A stretch of DNA of 6,446 nt from CAYOBW01 sp964402115 (GCA_964402115.1 CAYOBW010000368.1:1-6446); one strand, 5' to 3'; counted from the first letter of the stretch, positions 1-6,400 are shown. Numbers and translations: made by a program. The notes: generated by a model not told the origin, from the sequence alone.

Positions 1-30
1 AAGACCCACACGTTCACACCGCCACGCTCC

Positions 31-1128
31 CTACGCTTTCAGCTTGGCGTTCACAACCAAGGAATCCACCTCCGTTCGGTTGAGGGGCATCAACTCTACA
101 TTCTCCAGGGCATTGGCAAAAGGACTCGGTTGCCCAAGAACCGTGCGTTGCGCGTGGATGCTGCCACCAGACTCATAAAGCCGATGCACAGAGCGATAGC
201 CGGCGAAGATGACCCGTATCCAGCGCTGCGAGACGGCTTCCTTCAGGGCGCTGAAGAAGGGCCATCCGGCACCCTCATCCATATCAACAACCCCATCAAG
301 TTCATCAAGAATCATCAGGAGGGACCGTTTTCCATCCATGGACTCCCGTTCAAGCATATACGAGAAGTTGCGAGACGATTTCTCAATTCGGTCTTCGCTT
401 CTTGGGGCCACTTCATGAGCAATTCTGTGATAGCAGTCCCACTGGTCTCCCCATGGGCGACAATCGAAATAGTAGGTGCGATCCCGAATGTCCTTCCGAG
501 ATCGTAGCACGTGATAAGCACGTCTAAGAATGGACGTCTTGCCAATGCGTCTTGAACCACTGATGACAAAGTTCGACTCAAGGTCAGTGACTAGTCGCTT
601 GAGTTCCCGCTGCCGCCCCTTGAACAATCCCCCTCTGGCCTCGTGTGACGTGCTGAACGGGCAGAGTTCGCCAATCGGGATCTGGCGCCGAACAATGTCA
701 AACATGGCACCCGCAGGCGAACCTGAGGCGAATATGCGCTCAATATCGCGGTAGCAGACGTGTATGTGTGCTGCAGAGGTATCGGAGGTTGGTTCCGAAC
801 TCTGGGGTGTGTCTCCCAGGGAAACAACAAAGCAATAGCCCACAGAGCGTACTGCGTGTCGGTACTCCATCAACAGATTGTTCTGTGCGATCTTGTCGGC
901 CTCATCAGCGGGCGGATGGCGTACCATGAGGACGTTCAGATCCATCCCGCGAAGCCCCAATATGCCCAAATCAAGCAGGAATAAGGCAACACTACCAACT
1001 TGAGAATACTCCACGGATTCCGCATCCAGACGTGCCGTCAACTCCGCAACAAGCTCTCCTGCCGCTCCAGCCGGGTTCGGTGGATGCTCGGCACAGCAGT
1101 CCTGCCATATCTGTGCAAGAGCTCTCAT
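31..1128 (-). CDS. P-loop (AAA/STAND-like) ATPase, C-terminally short
   Basis: This 365-residue protein is a nucleotide-binding ATPase of the AAA/STAND-like group. A Walker A loop, GSRRIGKTS, is at residues 191-199. A Walker B strand, LLMILDELD, is at 270-278 with acidic D275 and E276. A likely sensor strand, RVIFAG, is at 305-310. A GRQREL segment (171-176) before the P-loop matches the FGRExEL box typical of such ATPases. Residues 1-165 form a separate N-terminal domain ending in a PIGELCPF segment; related proteins often carry a nuclease-like or unknown effector domain there. I chose the ATG at 1128 because its ATGA overlaps the stop of the preceding small gene; a GTG at 1173 in the same frame has no Shine-Dalgarno sequence. 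The protein stops right after the core (PLNRTEVDSLV region), where relatives usually continue into a winged-helix domain, so it may be truncated. The substrate and partners are unknown. Sampled GC inside the gene is 45-52%, well below the rest of the window. Confidence 0.8.
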   Translation of the reverse strand: MRALAQIWQDCCAEHPPNPAGAAGELVAELTARLDAESVEYSQVGSVALFLLDLGILGLRGMDLNVLMVRHPPADEADKIAQNNLLMEYRHAVRSVGYCFVVSLGDTPQSSEPTSDTSAAHIHVCYRDIERIFASGSPAGAMFDIVRRQIPIGELCPFSTSHEARGGLFKGRQRELKRLVTDLESNFVISGSRRIGKTSILRRAYHVLRSRKDIRDRTYYFDCRPWGDQWDCYHRIAHEVAPRSEDRIEKSSRNFSYMLERESMDGKRSLLMILDELDGVVDMDEGAGWPFFSALKEAVSQRWIRVIFAGYRSVHRLYESGGSIHAQRTVLGQPSPFANALENVELMPLNRTEVDSLVVNAKLKA

Positions 1129-1286
1129 AGTTCGCTTGTCCGCGCGCCGACGCGCTGTCCATGTGTGGCGCACAGGAGTCGGTCGTAGTTTATCGGCTGG
1201 GTCTGCGTGAACTCCAGTGGATCGAAGTCGACGAACTCCTTTGTCATTTGAAGCAGCGAATCGGCCTCTGGTTGCGTGAAGGGCAT
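1125..1286 (-). CDS. 53-residue protein, resembles the N-terminus of a longer uncharacterised family
   Basis: A 53-codon reading frame starts at an ATG with GGGAG 9 nt upstream, one base after the stop of the HicB-like gene. Its TGA overlaps the ATG of the ATPase gene (ATGA), so spacing on both sides fits an operon. The protein begins MPFTQPEADSLLQMTKEF and continues VDFDPLEF. From memory this resembles the first third of an uncharacterised family of about 150 residues (possibly DUF6978), whose members begin with a T-x-E-E-A-D-x-L-L segment followed by K-x-F-V-D. The remaining two thirds are absent: after LLCATHG the sequence (RVGARTSEL, then stop) does not look like the family. It is therefore either a truncated remnant or a genuine short protein. 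The family link is tentative and no function can be given. Confidence 0.5.
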   Translation of the reverse strand: MPFTQPEADSLLQMTKEFVDFDPLEFTQTQPINYDRLLCATHGQRVGARTSEL

Positions 1287-1287
1287 G

Positions 1288-1533
1288 CTACCGCGCTCCC
1301 AGAATGGCTTGCAGGGCCTTGTACTGCCGCGCGGGACCCGGGCCGAGCATGGCGGGACCTACGGTCGCGCACATCTCGAATGTTGCCGAGGCCATGTCAG
1401 CCAGGTTCCGGCGGGATTCAGGGCGCGTTGCGCCGAAGGCGGTCAGTTTGGCGGTCGGGCTGGTGGCGCGGAATTCGCCGTCATACGGTCTGACGCGCAC
1501 AGATAGGCGCTGGCTGAGTTCGCAAGTCCTCAT
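1288..1533 (-). CDS. HicB-like small protein (tentative)
   Basis: This frame encodes 81 residues. The ATG overlaps the TGA of the upstream hydrolase/caspase remnant by 4 nt (ATGA), and GGGGTG lies about 8 nt before it. The central part (LSVRVRPYDGEFRATSP, then LTAFGATRPESRRNLADM) follows the HicB-type plan: two beta strands separated by a short D-G turn, a hydrophobic segment, a G-x-T-x-x-E-like turn and then a helix. HicB-fold proteins are commonly antitoxins or small regulators, but no HicA toxin is visible next to it and there is no obvious DNA-binding domain at the C-terminus. The neighbouring 53-residue gene follows after a single base. The tail (LGPGPARQYKALQAIL) is low in recognisable features. 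The HicB assignment rests on pattern only; the operon position supports it being a real gene. Confidence 0.5.
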   Translation of the reverse strand: MRTCELSQRLSVRVRPYDGEFRATSPTAKLTAFGATRPESRRNLADMASATFEMCATVGPAMLGPGPARQYKALQAILGAR

Positions 1534-2159
1534 GCGTCAGCACCCCGTAAGGCAGTCGTCTTGGCGGCTGTCCCACCCCGCCACGGCAAGGGCGAGACGG
1601 TGACCGTTTTCGGGCCGAGGATGACGGGGTGCTGGTCGTAACCGAGGGCGGTCAGGTCCTTGGCCGTCAGCTTCACGAGGTCGGCGAAGGTGGGGGTTCT
1701 GCCCTGCTTGGCGAGGGCTCGCAGCATGCGGGCCAGGCTGTAGGTGAAGGCACCGTAGGCCGTGAAGCCGTGCTTGTACTCGTAGGAGTACTCGGCCTCG
1801 CGGCATGCCTGGATGATGAGGGGGAGGTAGGGGCCCTTGTGGTCCTGGGCGCGGGTGACGCGGTCGTACGCACGGTTGTCAAGCGTGAGGAGACTGGCGC
1901 TGCGGCCAAGGCGTTTGACCGTGCCGGAACGTCCGACGTACTCGGGCTTGCCGGCGAGAGCCTTGTTTAGGGGCTTGAAATCGCGCGGGACCCACATCTC
2001 GTATTCGTCGTAGGGAAGAGAGGTGGGCTGGATCTGAACCTGAGCTCCGGCCTGCTTGAATTCAGTCTCAATCGCCTGGGTCCACCCGGGTTGCCAACCT
2101 GTGTCCTTCTCGCTCACGTTCACGCCGTGCACGCATAGGACTCTGATCGGCTTCGCCAT
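1530..2159 (-). pseudogene. Alpha/beta hydrolase-orthocaspase protein with the catalytic middle missing
   Basis: This open frame of 209 residues appears to join two ends of a larger protein. Residues 1-54 (PIRVLCVHGVN at 4-14, then GWQPGWTQAI and a YDEYE segment) resemble the first strand, HG oxyanion turn and following helix of alpha/beta hydrolase domains. Residues 95-193 (AYDRVTRAQDHKGPYLP, IIQACREAEYSYEYK, GAFTYSLARMLR, LGYDQHPVILGP) resemble the C-terminal half of caspase-like peptidase C14 orthocaspases. The hydrolase serine and histidine, the caspase histidine and the DxCHSG cysteine segment are all absent, and the join falls near residues 54-60 (about position 1990). Known hydrolase-caspase fusions are several hundred residues longer. 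I chose the ATG at 2159, with GGGAGAG about 10 nt upstream, because homology begins there; the frame is open back to 2417 without recognisable content. The protein is probably enzymatically dead. It is the first gene of a four-gene operon. Confidence 0.6.
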
Positions 2160-2616
2160 AGAACCTGACTCTCCCGGAACCGGACCACCCCGAGAACGAC
2201 TACGGCCATTGAATAACTTTTGCAGCGGTGTTGGCAAGCGGTATTTCGCGGCAATGCGAAACTCGGAACCCGATTGCGATTGCACCCCCGCAAGCTGGCG
2301 CCGCTCTGCCCTTCGACCGAACTCAGGGCAGGCCGGTTGCGTTGACCGCATGGGGCGCTTTTGCCACAACGCCCAGAGCGACACAAGCCCCTCGGCGAAC
2401 CATGCGTTCGGGTACACGTCCCCACGGTCGCCCAGGATCAGGACAACGACCTTGAATCAGCGTCCCGGTTCTGGCTTACTCATCACCCGGGACGGCTGTT
2501 TGCACGAGCGCAAGGAATCTCCGCCAACTTGGGCTCCGGCGACTTGCGGCCACGACGGACCGCGCGGCCTGACGGACGCCGCCAGGGTGAGCGAGCGGGA
2601 GGGCGACGCGCGAGCC
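2160..2616. other. Intergenic region between divergent transcription units
   Basis: No complete gene is supported here. The region must hold the promoters of the leftward operon and of the fucosidase gene. A weak minus-strand promoter candidate has TTGCCA at 2232-2237 and TATTCA at 2210-2215 with a 16-bp spacer, about 50 bp before the ATG at 2159; the -10 box is poor. A palindrome lies at 2306-2331. I see no convincing plus-strand promoter, riboswitch or terminator. Several reading frames stay open here only because of high GC. Confidence 0.5.
2306..2331. repeat. Palindromic element with 7-bp arms (REP-like)
   Basis: CTGCCCT (2306-2312) and AGGGCAG (2325-2331) form perfect inverted arms around a 12-nt centre, TCGACCGAACTC. 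A second, nested palindrome TTCG-AC-CGAA spans 2312-2321. From memory this closely resembles the CCCTTCGAC...CTCAGGGC dispersed repeat found in many copies in diverse environmental bacterial genomes. Only one copy is visible here, so dispersal in this genome cannot be shown. Confidence 0.5.
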
Positions 2617-2697
2617 ATGGAGCTAGCGCGGGATTTCAGCGTGGCTTTGCCGGTCAAGGTCCCCGCGCGCGGCGCTACGTGGTTCGTTTTCGAATGA
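2617..2697 (+). pseudogene. C-terminal remnant of a lost glycoside-hydrolase gene (tentative)
   Basis: The 26 codons before the TGA at 2695-2697 read MELARDFSVALPVKVPARG followed by ATWFVFE and stop. A closing strand of the form LPxxVPARGAxWFVF is typical of the last beta sandwich of several large glycoside hydrolases (for example GH2- or GH106-type enzymes), where it is the final strand before the stop. Nothing recognisable precedes it in this frame, so it could be the stub of an upstream gene removed by deletion. Its stop codon overlaps the Shine-Dalgarno region of the fucosidase gene, as expected for neighbours in a former operon. Resemblance is limited to about 20 residues, so chance is possible. 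Confidence 0.3.
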
Positions 2698-2701
2698 GGA
2701 G
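2696..2701 (+). promoter_or_regulatory. Shine-Dalgarno sequence of the GH95 gene
   Basis: GAGGAG lies 6 nt before the ATG at 2708 and is the strongest ribosome-binding site in the window. It fixes the start of the fucosidase at 2708, consistent with a signal peptide beginning directly there. Confidence 0.8.
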
Positions 2702-2707
2702 AACACC

Positions 2708-5485
2708 ATGCGAAGGCTCACTCTGATTCTGGCTGTTGCCCTGTCGACGGCTATGCTGTCCGCCGTCATCGCCGCAGGCGATCCCGCGGCCGCCGTCCGA
2801 GCGGCTGATGTGACCGCGCCGGACGAGCCGCTGAGCGTGTGGTTCGCGCAGCCCGGGCGGTCGTTTCACGAGGCGTGCGTCGTCGGCAACGGCCGGCTCG
2901 GCGCGATGGACCTGGGCGGCGTGGACACGGAGCGGATCGTGCTCAACGAATCGTCCCTCTGGTCCGGTGGTGCTTACGACGGCAACCGGACCAATGCGTA
3001 CCAATGCCTGCCCGAGGTGCGCGCGAAGCTCTTTGCCGGCGACATCGCCGGGGCCGGCGCGGTGCTGAACGGCAGCTTCCGCTATGCGGACGGCATCAAG
3101 GGGTGGTTCGACGAGAATCAGTTCGGCTGCTACCAGACGCTCGGCGACCTGACTATCTCGTCCGGCGCCGGCGACGGGATGAAAGTCACGTCTCCCAGCG
3201 GCCATGCCGCCGGCGACGGCAAGACCATCGCCGCCACCGTGGACGGCGACCCCGGCACGAAGTGGTGCGTGGACAAGGCCGGCACCGCGGTGGTCTGGCA
3301 GGTGGAACTGCCGGCGGAGCGGACCGTCGCGTCCTACGCGCTGACCAGTGCGGAGGACGTGCCCAGCCGCGACCCGCAGGTGTGGGTGGTCGCAGGGTCG
3401 GCGGACGGCAAGGCGTGGACCGAACTGGACCAGCGCAACCCGGGCAAGCCGTTCGAGAATCGTCACCAGACAAAGACCTTCGACATCGCCAAACCCGGTG
3501 CCTTCCGTTTCTATCGAGTCACCTTCACGCCGCAGGAGGCCTACTTCCAGGTGGCGGAGCTCAGCCTGGCCGGTGCAATGGCAGCGGCGCCGGCCTTCGC
3601 CGACTACCGGCGCGACGTGAACCTGATGACCGGCCTGGCCTGCACCCGCTACACGCGCGACGGCGTCACGTTCACCCGCGAGCTGGTGGCGTCCAAGCCC
3701 GACGAAGTTGTGGCGCTGCGCCTGAAAGCCGACCGGCCGGGCGCCCTGTCGTTCACGGCGGCCCTCTCCCGGAAGCAGAACGCGACCGTGCGCGTCGACG
3801 GCAACGCGCAGCGGCTCGAAGGGCAGCTGCCCTTCAACAAGCCGGGCGGCGGCGGAACGGGCATGCGCTACGCCGCCCTGCTCGGCGCGAATGTCACGGG
3901 CGGCCGGCTATCCGCCACGGACGAGGGGCTGGTTGTGCAGGGCGCCGATGAGGCGCTGCTGATCATTTCCGCCGGGACGGACTATCTCGACCGGGACTTC
4001 GAGCGCCTCGCGCGCCAGCGCCTCGACGCGGCACTGGCACAGCCGTTCGAACGGATTCGCGACCGCGCGGTCGCCGATCACAAGCGCTACATGAGCCGCT
4101 GCACGGTCACGCTCCCCGGGGGGCCGGCCGCCGGCCGTTCCACACCCGAGCGCGTGGCCGCGAACGAGAAGGCGCCCGACCCGGCGCTGGCGGCCCTGTA
4201 CTTTCAATTCGGCCGGTACCTGCTGGTGGCCGGATCGCGGCCGGACTCCCCCCTGCCGAACAACCTGCAGGGCATCTGGGCCGAGGAGTACTCCACGCCG
4301 TGGCGCGGCGATTACCACAGCAACATCAATCTCCAGATGAACTACTGGCCGGCGGAGATGACCGGCCTTTCCGACTGTCACCTGCCGCTGCTGCGGTTCA
4401 TCAAGGGCGTGGCGCGGGAGGGCGAGAAGACCGCCAGGGCTTACTTCAACGCGCCGGGCTGGATGGCGAACCACACGCAGAACCCGTGGTTCGAGACCGC
4501 GCCGAGCTACCTCCCCGCCTGCATCGGCCCGACCTGCGGCGGCTGGCTCGCCCAGCACATCTGGCTGCACTACGCCTTCACGCGCGACGAGGCTTTCCTG
4601 CGCGAGTACTACCCGATCCTGCGCGGCGCGTGTGCGTTCTTCCAGGCCACCCTGGTGGAGGATCCGAAGACGGGGCGCCTGGTCACGTCGCCATCCAACT
4701 CCCCGGAGAACTCCTACGCCTACACCAACGAGGCCGGCAAGCGGCAGACCACCGCGCTCTGCGTCGGCTCAACCTACGACCTGCAGATCGTCCGCGACCT
4801 GTTGCAGAACACGGCCGCCGCCGCGCGCATCCTGAAGATCGACGACGCGTTCGCCAGGGGCCTCGACGCCACCCGCGCGAAGCTGGCGCCGACCCGGGTC
4901 AACGCCGCCGGCTGCATCATGGAGTGGCAGGAGGACTTCGCGGAAACGGAAGTCCATCACCGTCACTGCTCGCACCTCTGGGGGCTCTGCCCCGGCACGG
5001 AAATCACACCCGCCACGCCCGCGCTCTTCGAAGGCGCCAAGAAGTCGCTGGAGCGCCGCGGCGACGCCTCCACGGGCTGGAGCATGGCCTGGAAGGCCAA
5101 CTTCTGGGCCCGCCTGCACGACGGCGACCGCGCCGACCGACTCCTGGCCATGCTGATCGCCCGAGGCGCACCCAACCTCTTCTGCCTCCACGCCCCCTTC
5201 CAGATCGACGGCAATTTTGGCGGCTGCGCGGCCGTGGCCGAGATGCTGCTGCAGAGCCAGGAAACCACGGCGGACGGCCAGCCCGTGCTCGACCTGCTGC
5301 CCGCGCTGCCGAAAGCCTGGCACACGGGCGCGGCGACGGGGCTGCGCGCCCGCGGCGGATTCAGCGTGGACATCGCGTGGAAGGATGGCAAGGTCGTCTC
5401 TTACCGGATTGCCGCCAAGGAGGTCCAACCGGTCAAGGTGCGTGTGAACGGCCAACTGAGCGCCGTCAACTCGGAAAGGGAGTAG
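2708..5485 (+). CDS. Secreted GH95 alpha-L-fucosidase with an inserted discoidin-like module
   Basis: This 925-residue enzyme belongs to glycoside hydrolase family 95, inverting enzymes that mostly release terminal alpha-1,2-linked L-fucose; some members act on L-galactose. A signal peptide (MRR, then a hydrophobic stretch to about residue 25) indicates export. The N-terminal beta domain starts around SFHEACVVGNGRLGA and is interrupted after YQTLGDLTI by about 130 residues (roughly 159-291; DGDPGTKWCVD, VWVVAGSADGKAWTEL, FRFYRVTF) resembling an F5/8 type C/CBM32 module. It resumes at DYRRDVNLMTG (299). The alpha-barrel holds the expected active-site residues: N539 and N541 in HSNINLQMNYW, E667 in SPSNSPEN and D834 in FQIDGNFGG. 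These correspond to N421, N423, E566 and D766 of Bifidobacterium AfcA. Without the insert the length is normal for the family. Substrate could be host or algal fucan-type glycans. No sugar transporter or regulator is adjacent. Confidence 0.95.
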   Translation: MRRLTLILAVALSTAMLSAVIAAGDPAAAVRAADVTAPDEPLSVWFAQPGRSFHEACVVGNGRLGAMDLGGVDTERIVLNESSLWSGGAYDGNRTNAYQCLPEVRAKLFAGDIAGAGAVLNGSFRYADGIKGWFDENQFGCYQTLGDLTISSGAGDGMKVTSPSGHAAGDGKTIAATVDGDPGTKWCVDKAGTAVVWQVELPAERTVASYALTSAEDVPSRDPQVWVVAGSADGKAWTELDQRNPGKPFENRHQTKTFDIAKPGAFRFYRVTFTPQEAYFQVAELSLAGAMAAAPAFADYRRDVNLMTGLACTRYTRDGVTFTRELVASKPDEVVALRLKADRPGALSFTAALSRKQNATVRVDGNAQRLEGQLPFNKPGGGGTGMRYAALLGANVTGGRLSATDEGLVVQGADEALLIISAGTDYLDRDFERLARQRLDAALAQPFERIRDRAVADHKRYMSRCTVTLPGGPAAGRSTPERVAANEKAPDPALAALYFQFGRYLLVAGSRPDSPLPNNLQGIWAEEYSTPWRGDYHSNINLQMNYWPAEMTGLSDCHLPLLRFIKGVAREGEKTARAYFNAPGWMANHTQNPWFETAPSYLPACIGPTCGGWLAQHIWLHYAFTRDEAFLREYYPILRGACAFFQATLVEDPKTGRLVTSPSNSPENSYAYTNEAGKRQTTALCVGSTYDLQIVRDLLQNTAAAARILKIDDAFARGLDATRAKLAPTRVNAAGCIMEWQEDFAETEVHHRHCSHLWGLCPGTEITPATPALFEGAKKSLERRGDASTGWSMAWKANFWARLHDGDRADRLLAMLIARGAPNLFCLHAPFQIDGNFGGCAAVAEMLLQSQETTADGQPVLDLLPALPKAWHTGAATGLRARGGFSVDIAWKDGKVVSYRIAAKEVQPVKVRVNGQLSAVNSERE

Positions 5486-5489
5486 CGTG

Positions 5490-5612
5490 CCTGCGGCTTG
5501 CCGTCACGGCGGCTGAGGTGAGCGCGCCGGACGAGCTGCTGAGCGCGTGGTTCGTGAATCCCACGCGGTCGTTTCACGAGGCGTGCGTCGTCGGCAACGG
5601 CCGGCTCGGCGC
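5490..5612 (+). pseudogene. 5' fragment of a second GH95 gene (partial duplicate)
   Basis: Directly after the fucosidase stop codon the sequence again encodes the start of a GH95 enzyme: APDELLSAWF, then RSFHEACVVGNGRLGA. Positions 5509-5612 align without gaps to 2801-2904 with 9 mismatches in 104 bp, and the last 44 bp are identical. Similarity fades upstream within the signal-peptide region, so no start codon or export signal remains, and it ends abruptly after 5612. The frame then runs into unrelated sequence over the nucleotidyltransferase cassette. It is a dead fragment, about 35-40 codons long, of a close paralogue that once lay downstream. Confidence 0.85.
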
Positions 5613-5658
5613 ATCCTTCGCGAACCAAGTCGACGATCCTACCCGGTGCGCCATGGGA

Positions 5659-5835
5659 TCAGCGGAGCGCGGCCAGTTTGCGGTCTTGCTCGGCCAGGCA
5701 CTGCCGGGGCGTGTTGCGCCGAACCGTGGACTGGGCTTCCGCCCAGTCGATGGCCTGGGTGATGAGGCGCCAGCGTTCGCGCACGTCCCACTGGCGGTCA
5801 CGCTTGAGAGTTTCCTGTTGCAGGAGGTTATGCAT
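5659..5835 (-). CDS. 58-residue partner protein of the nucleotidyltransferase
   Basis: This small frame begins with ATG at 5835, inside the last codons of the nucleotidyltransferase gene (8-nt overlap, different frame), and ends with TGA at 5659-5661. The protein is highly charged and probably helical: it starts MHNLLQQETLKRDRQWDVRE and has central ITQAIDWAEAQ and an arginine/lysine-rich tail ending DRKLAALR. There is no membrane segment or recognised domain. Tight overlap with a minimal nucleotidyltransferase suggests translational coupling and a shared role, perhaps as a binding partner. Cassettes with a nucleotidyltransferase and a small helical protein are common and some act as toxin-antitoxin systems, but which role applies here cannot be read from the sequence. 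Confidence 0.6.
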   Translation of the reverse strand: MHNLLQQETLKRDRQWDVRERWRLITQAIDWAEAQSTVRRNTPRQCLAEQDRKLAALR

Positions 5836-6313
5836 GTGCCGCCATGGCTTCCCGCAAGTCCCGCACGCGATCGTTCTTCCGGACTTCGGGCGGAAGACTG
5901 AGTTGACAAGTGAGCATATCCTGGTCCGACAGCCCGCGGTACGCCGTCCCAGCAGCGGTCTGCCCTGAAACGGACGTCGCGAAAGCCGCGGACCAACTGG
6001 TCAGGCCCTGCACGAAACGGAAAATATCGATGGCGCCATGCGGGCTGGCGAGACAATACACGGATTGCCCCGTCAGCCACCCCGCCGGGCGGGTGGTCAC
6101 CGGCCCCCAATCGGCCTCGGTTCGGCCCCACGCGGCGCCCAGTTCAATCAAGGCATGTTCACAGCGCCGGCGATTCGCCTCGTCGTCCTCGATCCAGAGA
6201 TCCACGTCGAACGTGAGAACGGGCTTGTGCCGGAGCAGGAAATTCACGCCGCCAATGAGCAGATAGCGCACGTCGTTGCGATTAAAGACCGACAGGATGT
6301 GGTCAATGTCCAT
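5828..6313 (-). CDS. Minimal nucleotidyltransferase (DUF6036/MNT-like)
   Basis: This 161-residue protein shows the polymerase-beta-type nucleotidyltransferase signature: GG at residues 21-22 (YLLIGGVNFLL), the DxD pair D36/D38 in LTFDVDLWI, and a probable third metal-binding aspartate, D96, in GAIDIFRF. A late RKNDRVRDLREAM segment matches the basic kxxD-DixxL helix seen in DUF6036-type members. Such enzymes transfer nucleotides to proteins or RNA; several are parts of toxin-antitoxin or phage-defence pairs. The ATG at 6313 fits the family start (MDIDHILSVF); an in-frame ATG at 6382 would add 23 residues of no recognisable content, and neither has a strong Shine-Dalgarno sequence. The gene overlaps the small downstream gene by 8 nt and is convergent to the GH95 fragment. 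All expected catalytic residues are present, so it is probably active. Confidence 0.85.
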   Translation of the reverse strand: MDIDHILSVFNRNDVRYLLIGGVNFLLRHKPVLTFDVDLWIEDDEANRRRCEHALIELGAAWGRTEADWGPVTTRPAGWLTGQSVYCLASPHGAIDIFRFVQGLTSWSAAFATSVSGQTAAGTAYRGLSDQDMLTCQLSLPPEVRKNDRVRDLREAMAAHA

Positions 6314-6400
6314 GCGCAAGACACTAGCATGGACGAGCGCGCGTCGGAAAGTGCCATGTGCAGCGGGGACAACCGTTCTCATTATGGCCAGCGGCAGGTT

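Noticed and set aside
1160..1530. Plus-strand frames at 1161-1603
   Set aside because: They lie opposite the small overlapping minus-strand genes and have arginine/glycine-rich, motif-free translations.
2056..2697. Plus-strand 213-codon frame across the intergenic region
   Set aside because: Its first part is antisense to the hydrolase/caspase gene and the rest has no domain; only the last 26 codons look like real former coding sequence.
2675..3466. Minus-strand 263-codon frame opposite the fucosidase start
   Set aside because: It is an antisense shadow of a gene with clear family motifs and has no recognisable domain of its own.
4300..5901. Plus-strand 533-codon open frame overlapping the fucosidase
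   Set aside because: It is in another frame of the GH95 gene, rich in Arg/Ala/Pro as expected for a GC-rich shadow. Only its last part crosses the real GH95 fragment after 5490.
5574..6131. Minus-strand 185-codon frame over the nucleotidyltransferase
   Set aside because: It overlaps the transferase and its small partner in a different frame and has no motif; the transferase frame carries the GG/DxD signature.
6381..6386. CATAAT as a minus-strand -10 box
   Set aside because: No -35-like hexamer is found 16-18 bp upstream, so the match is not enough to call a promoter.
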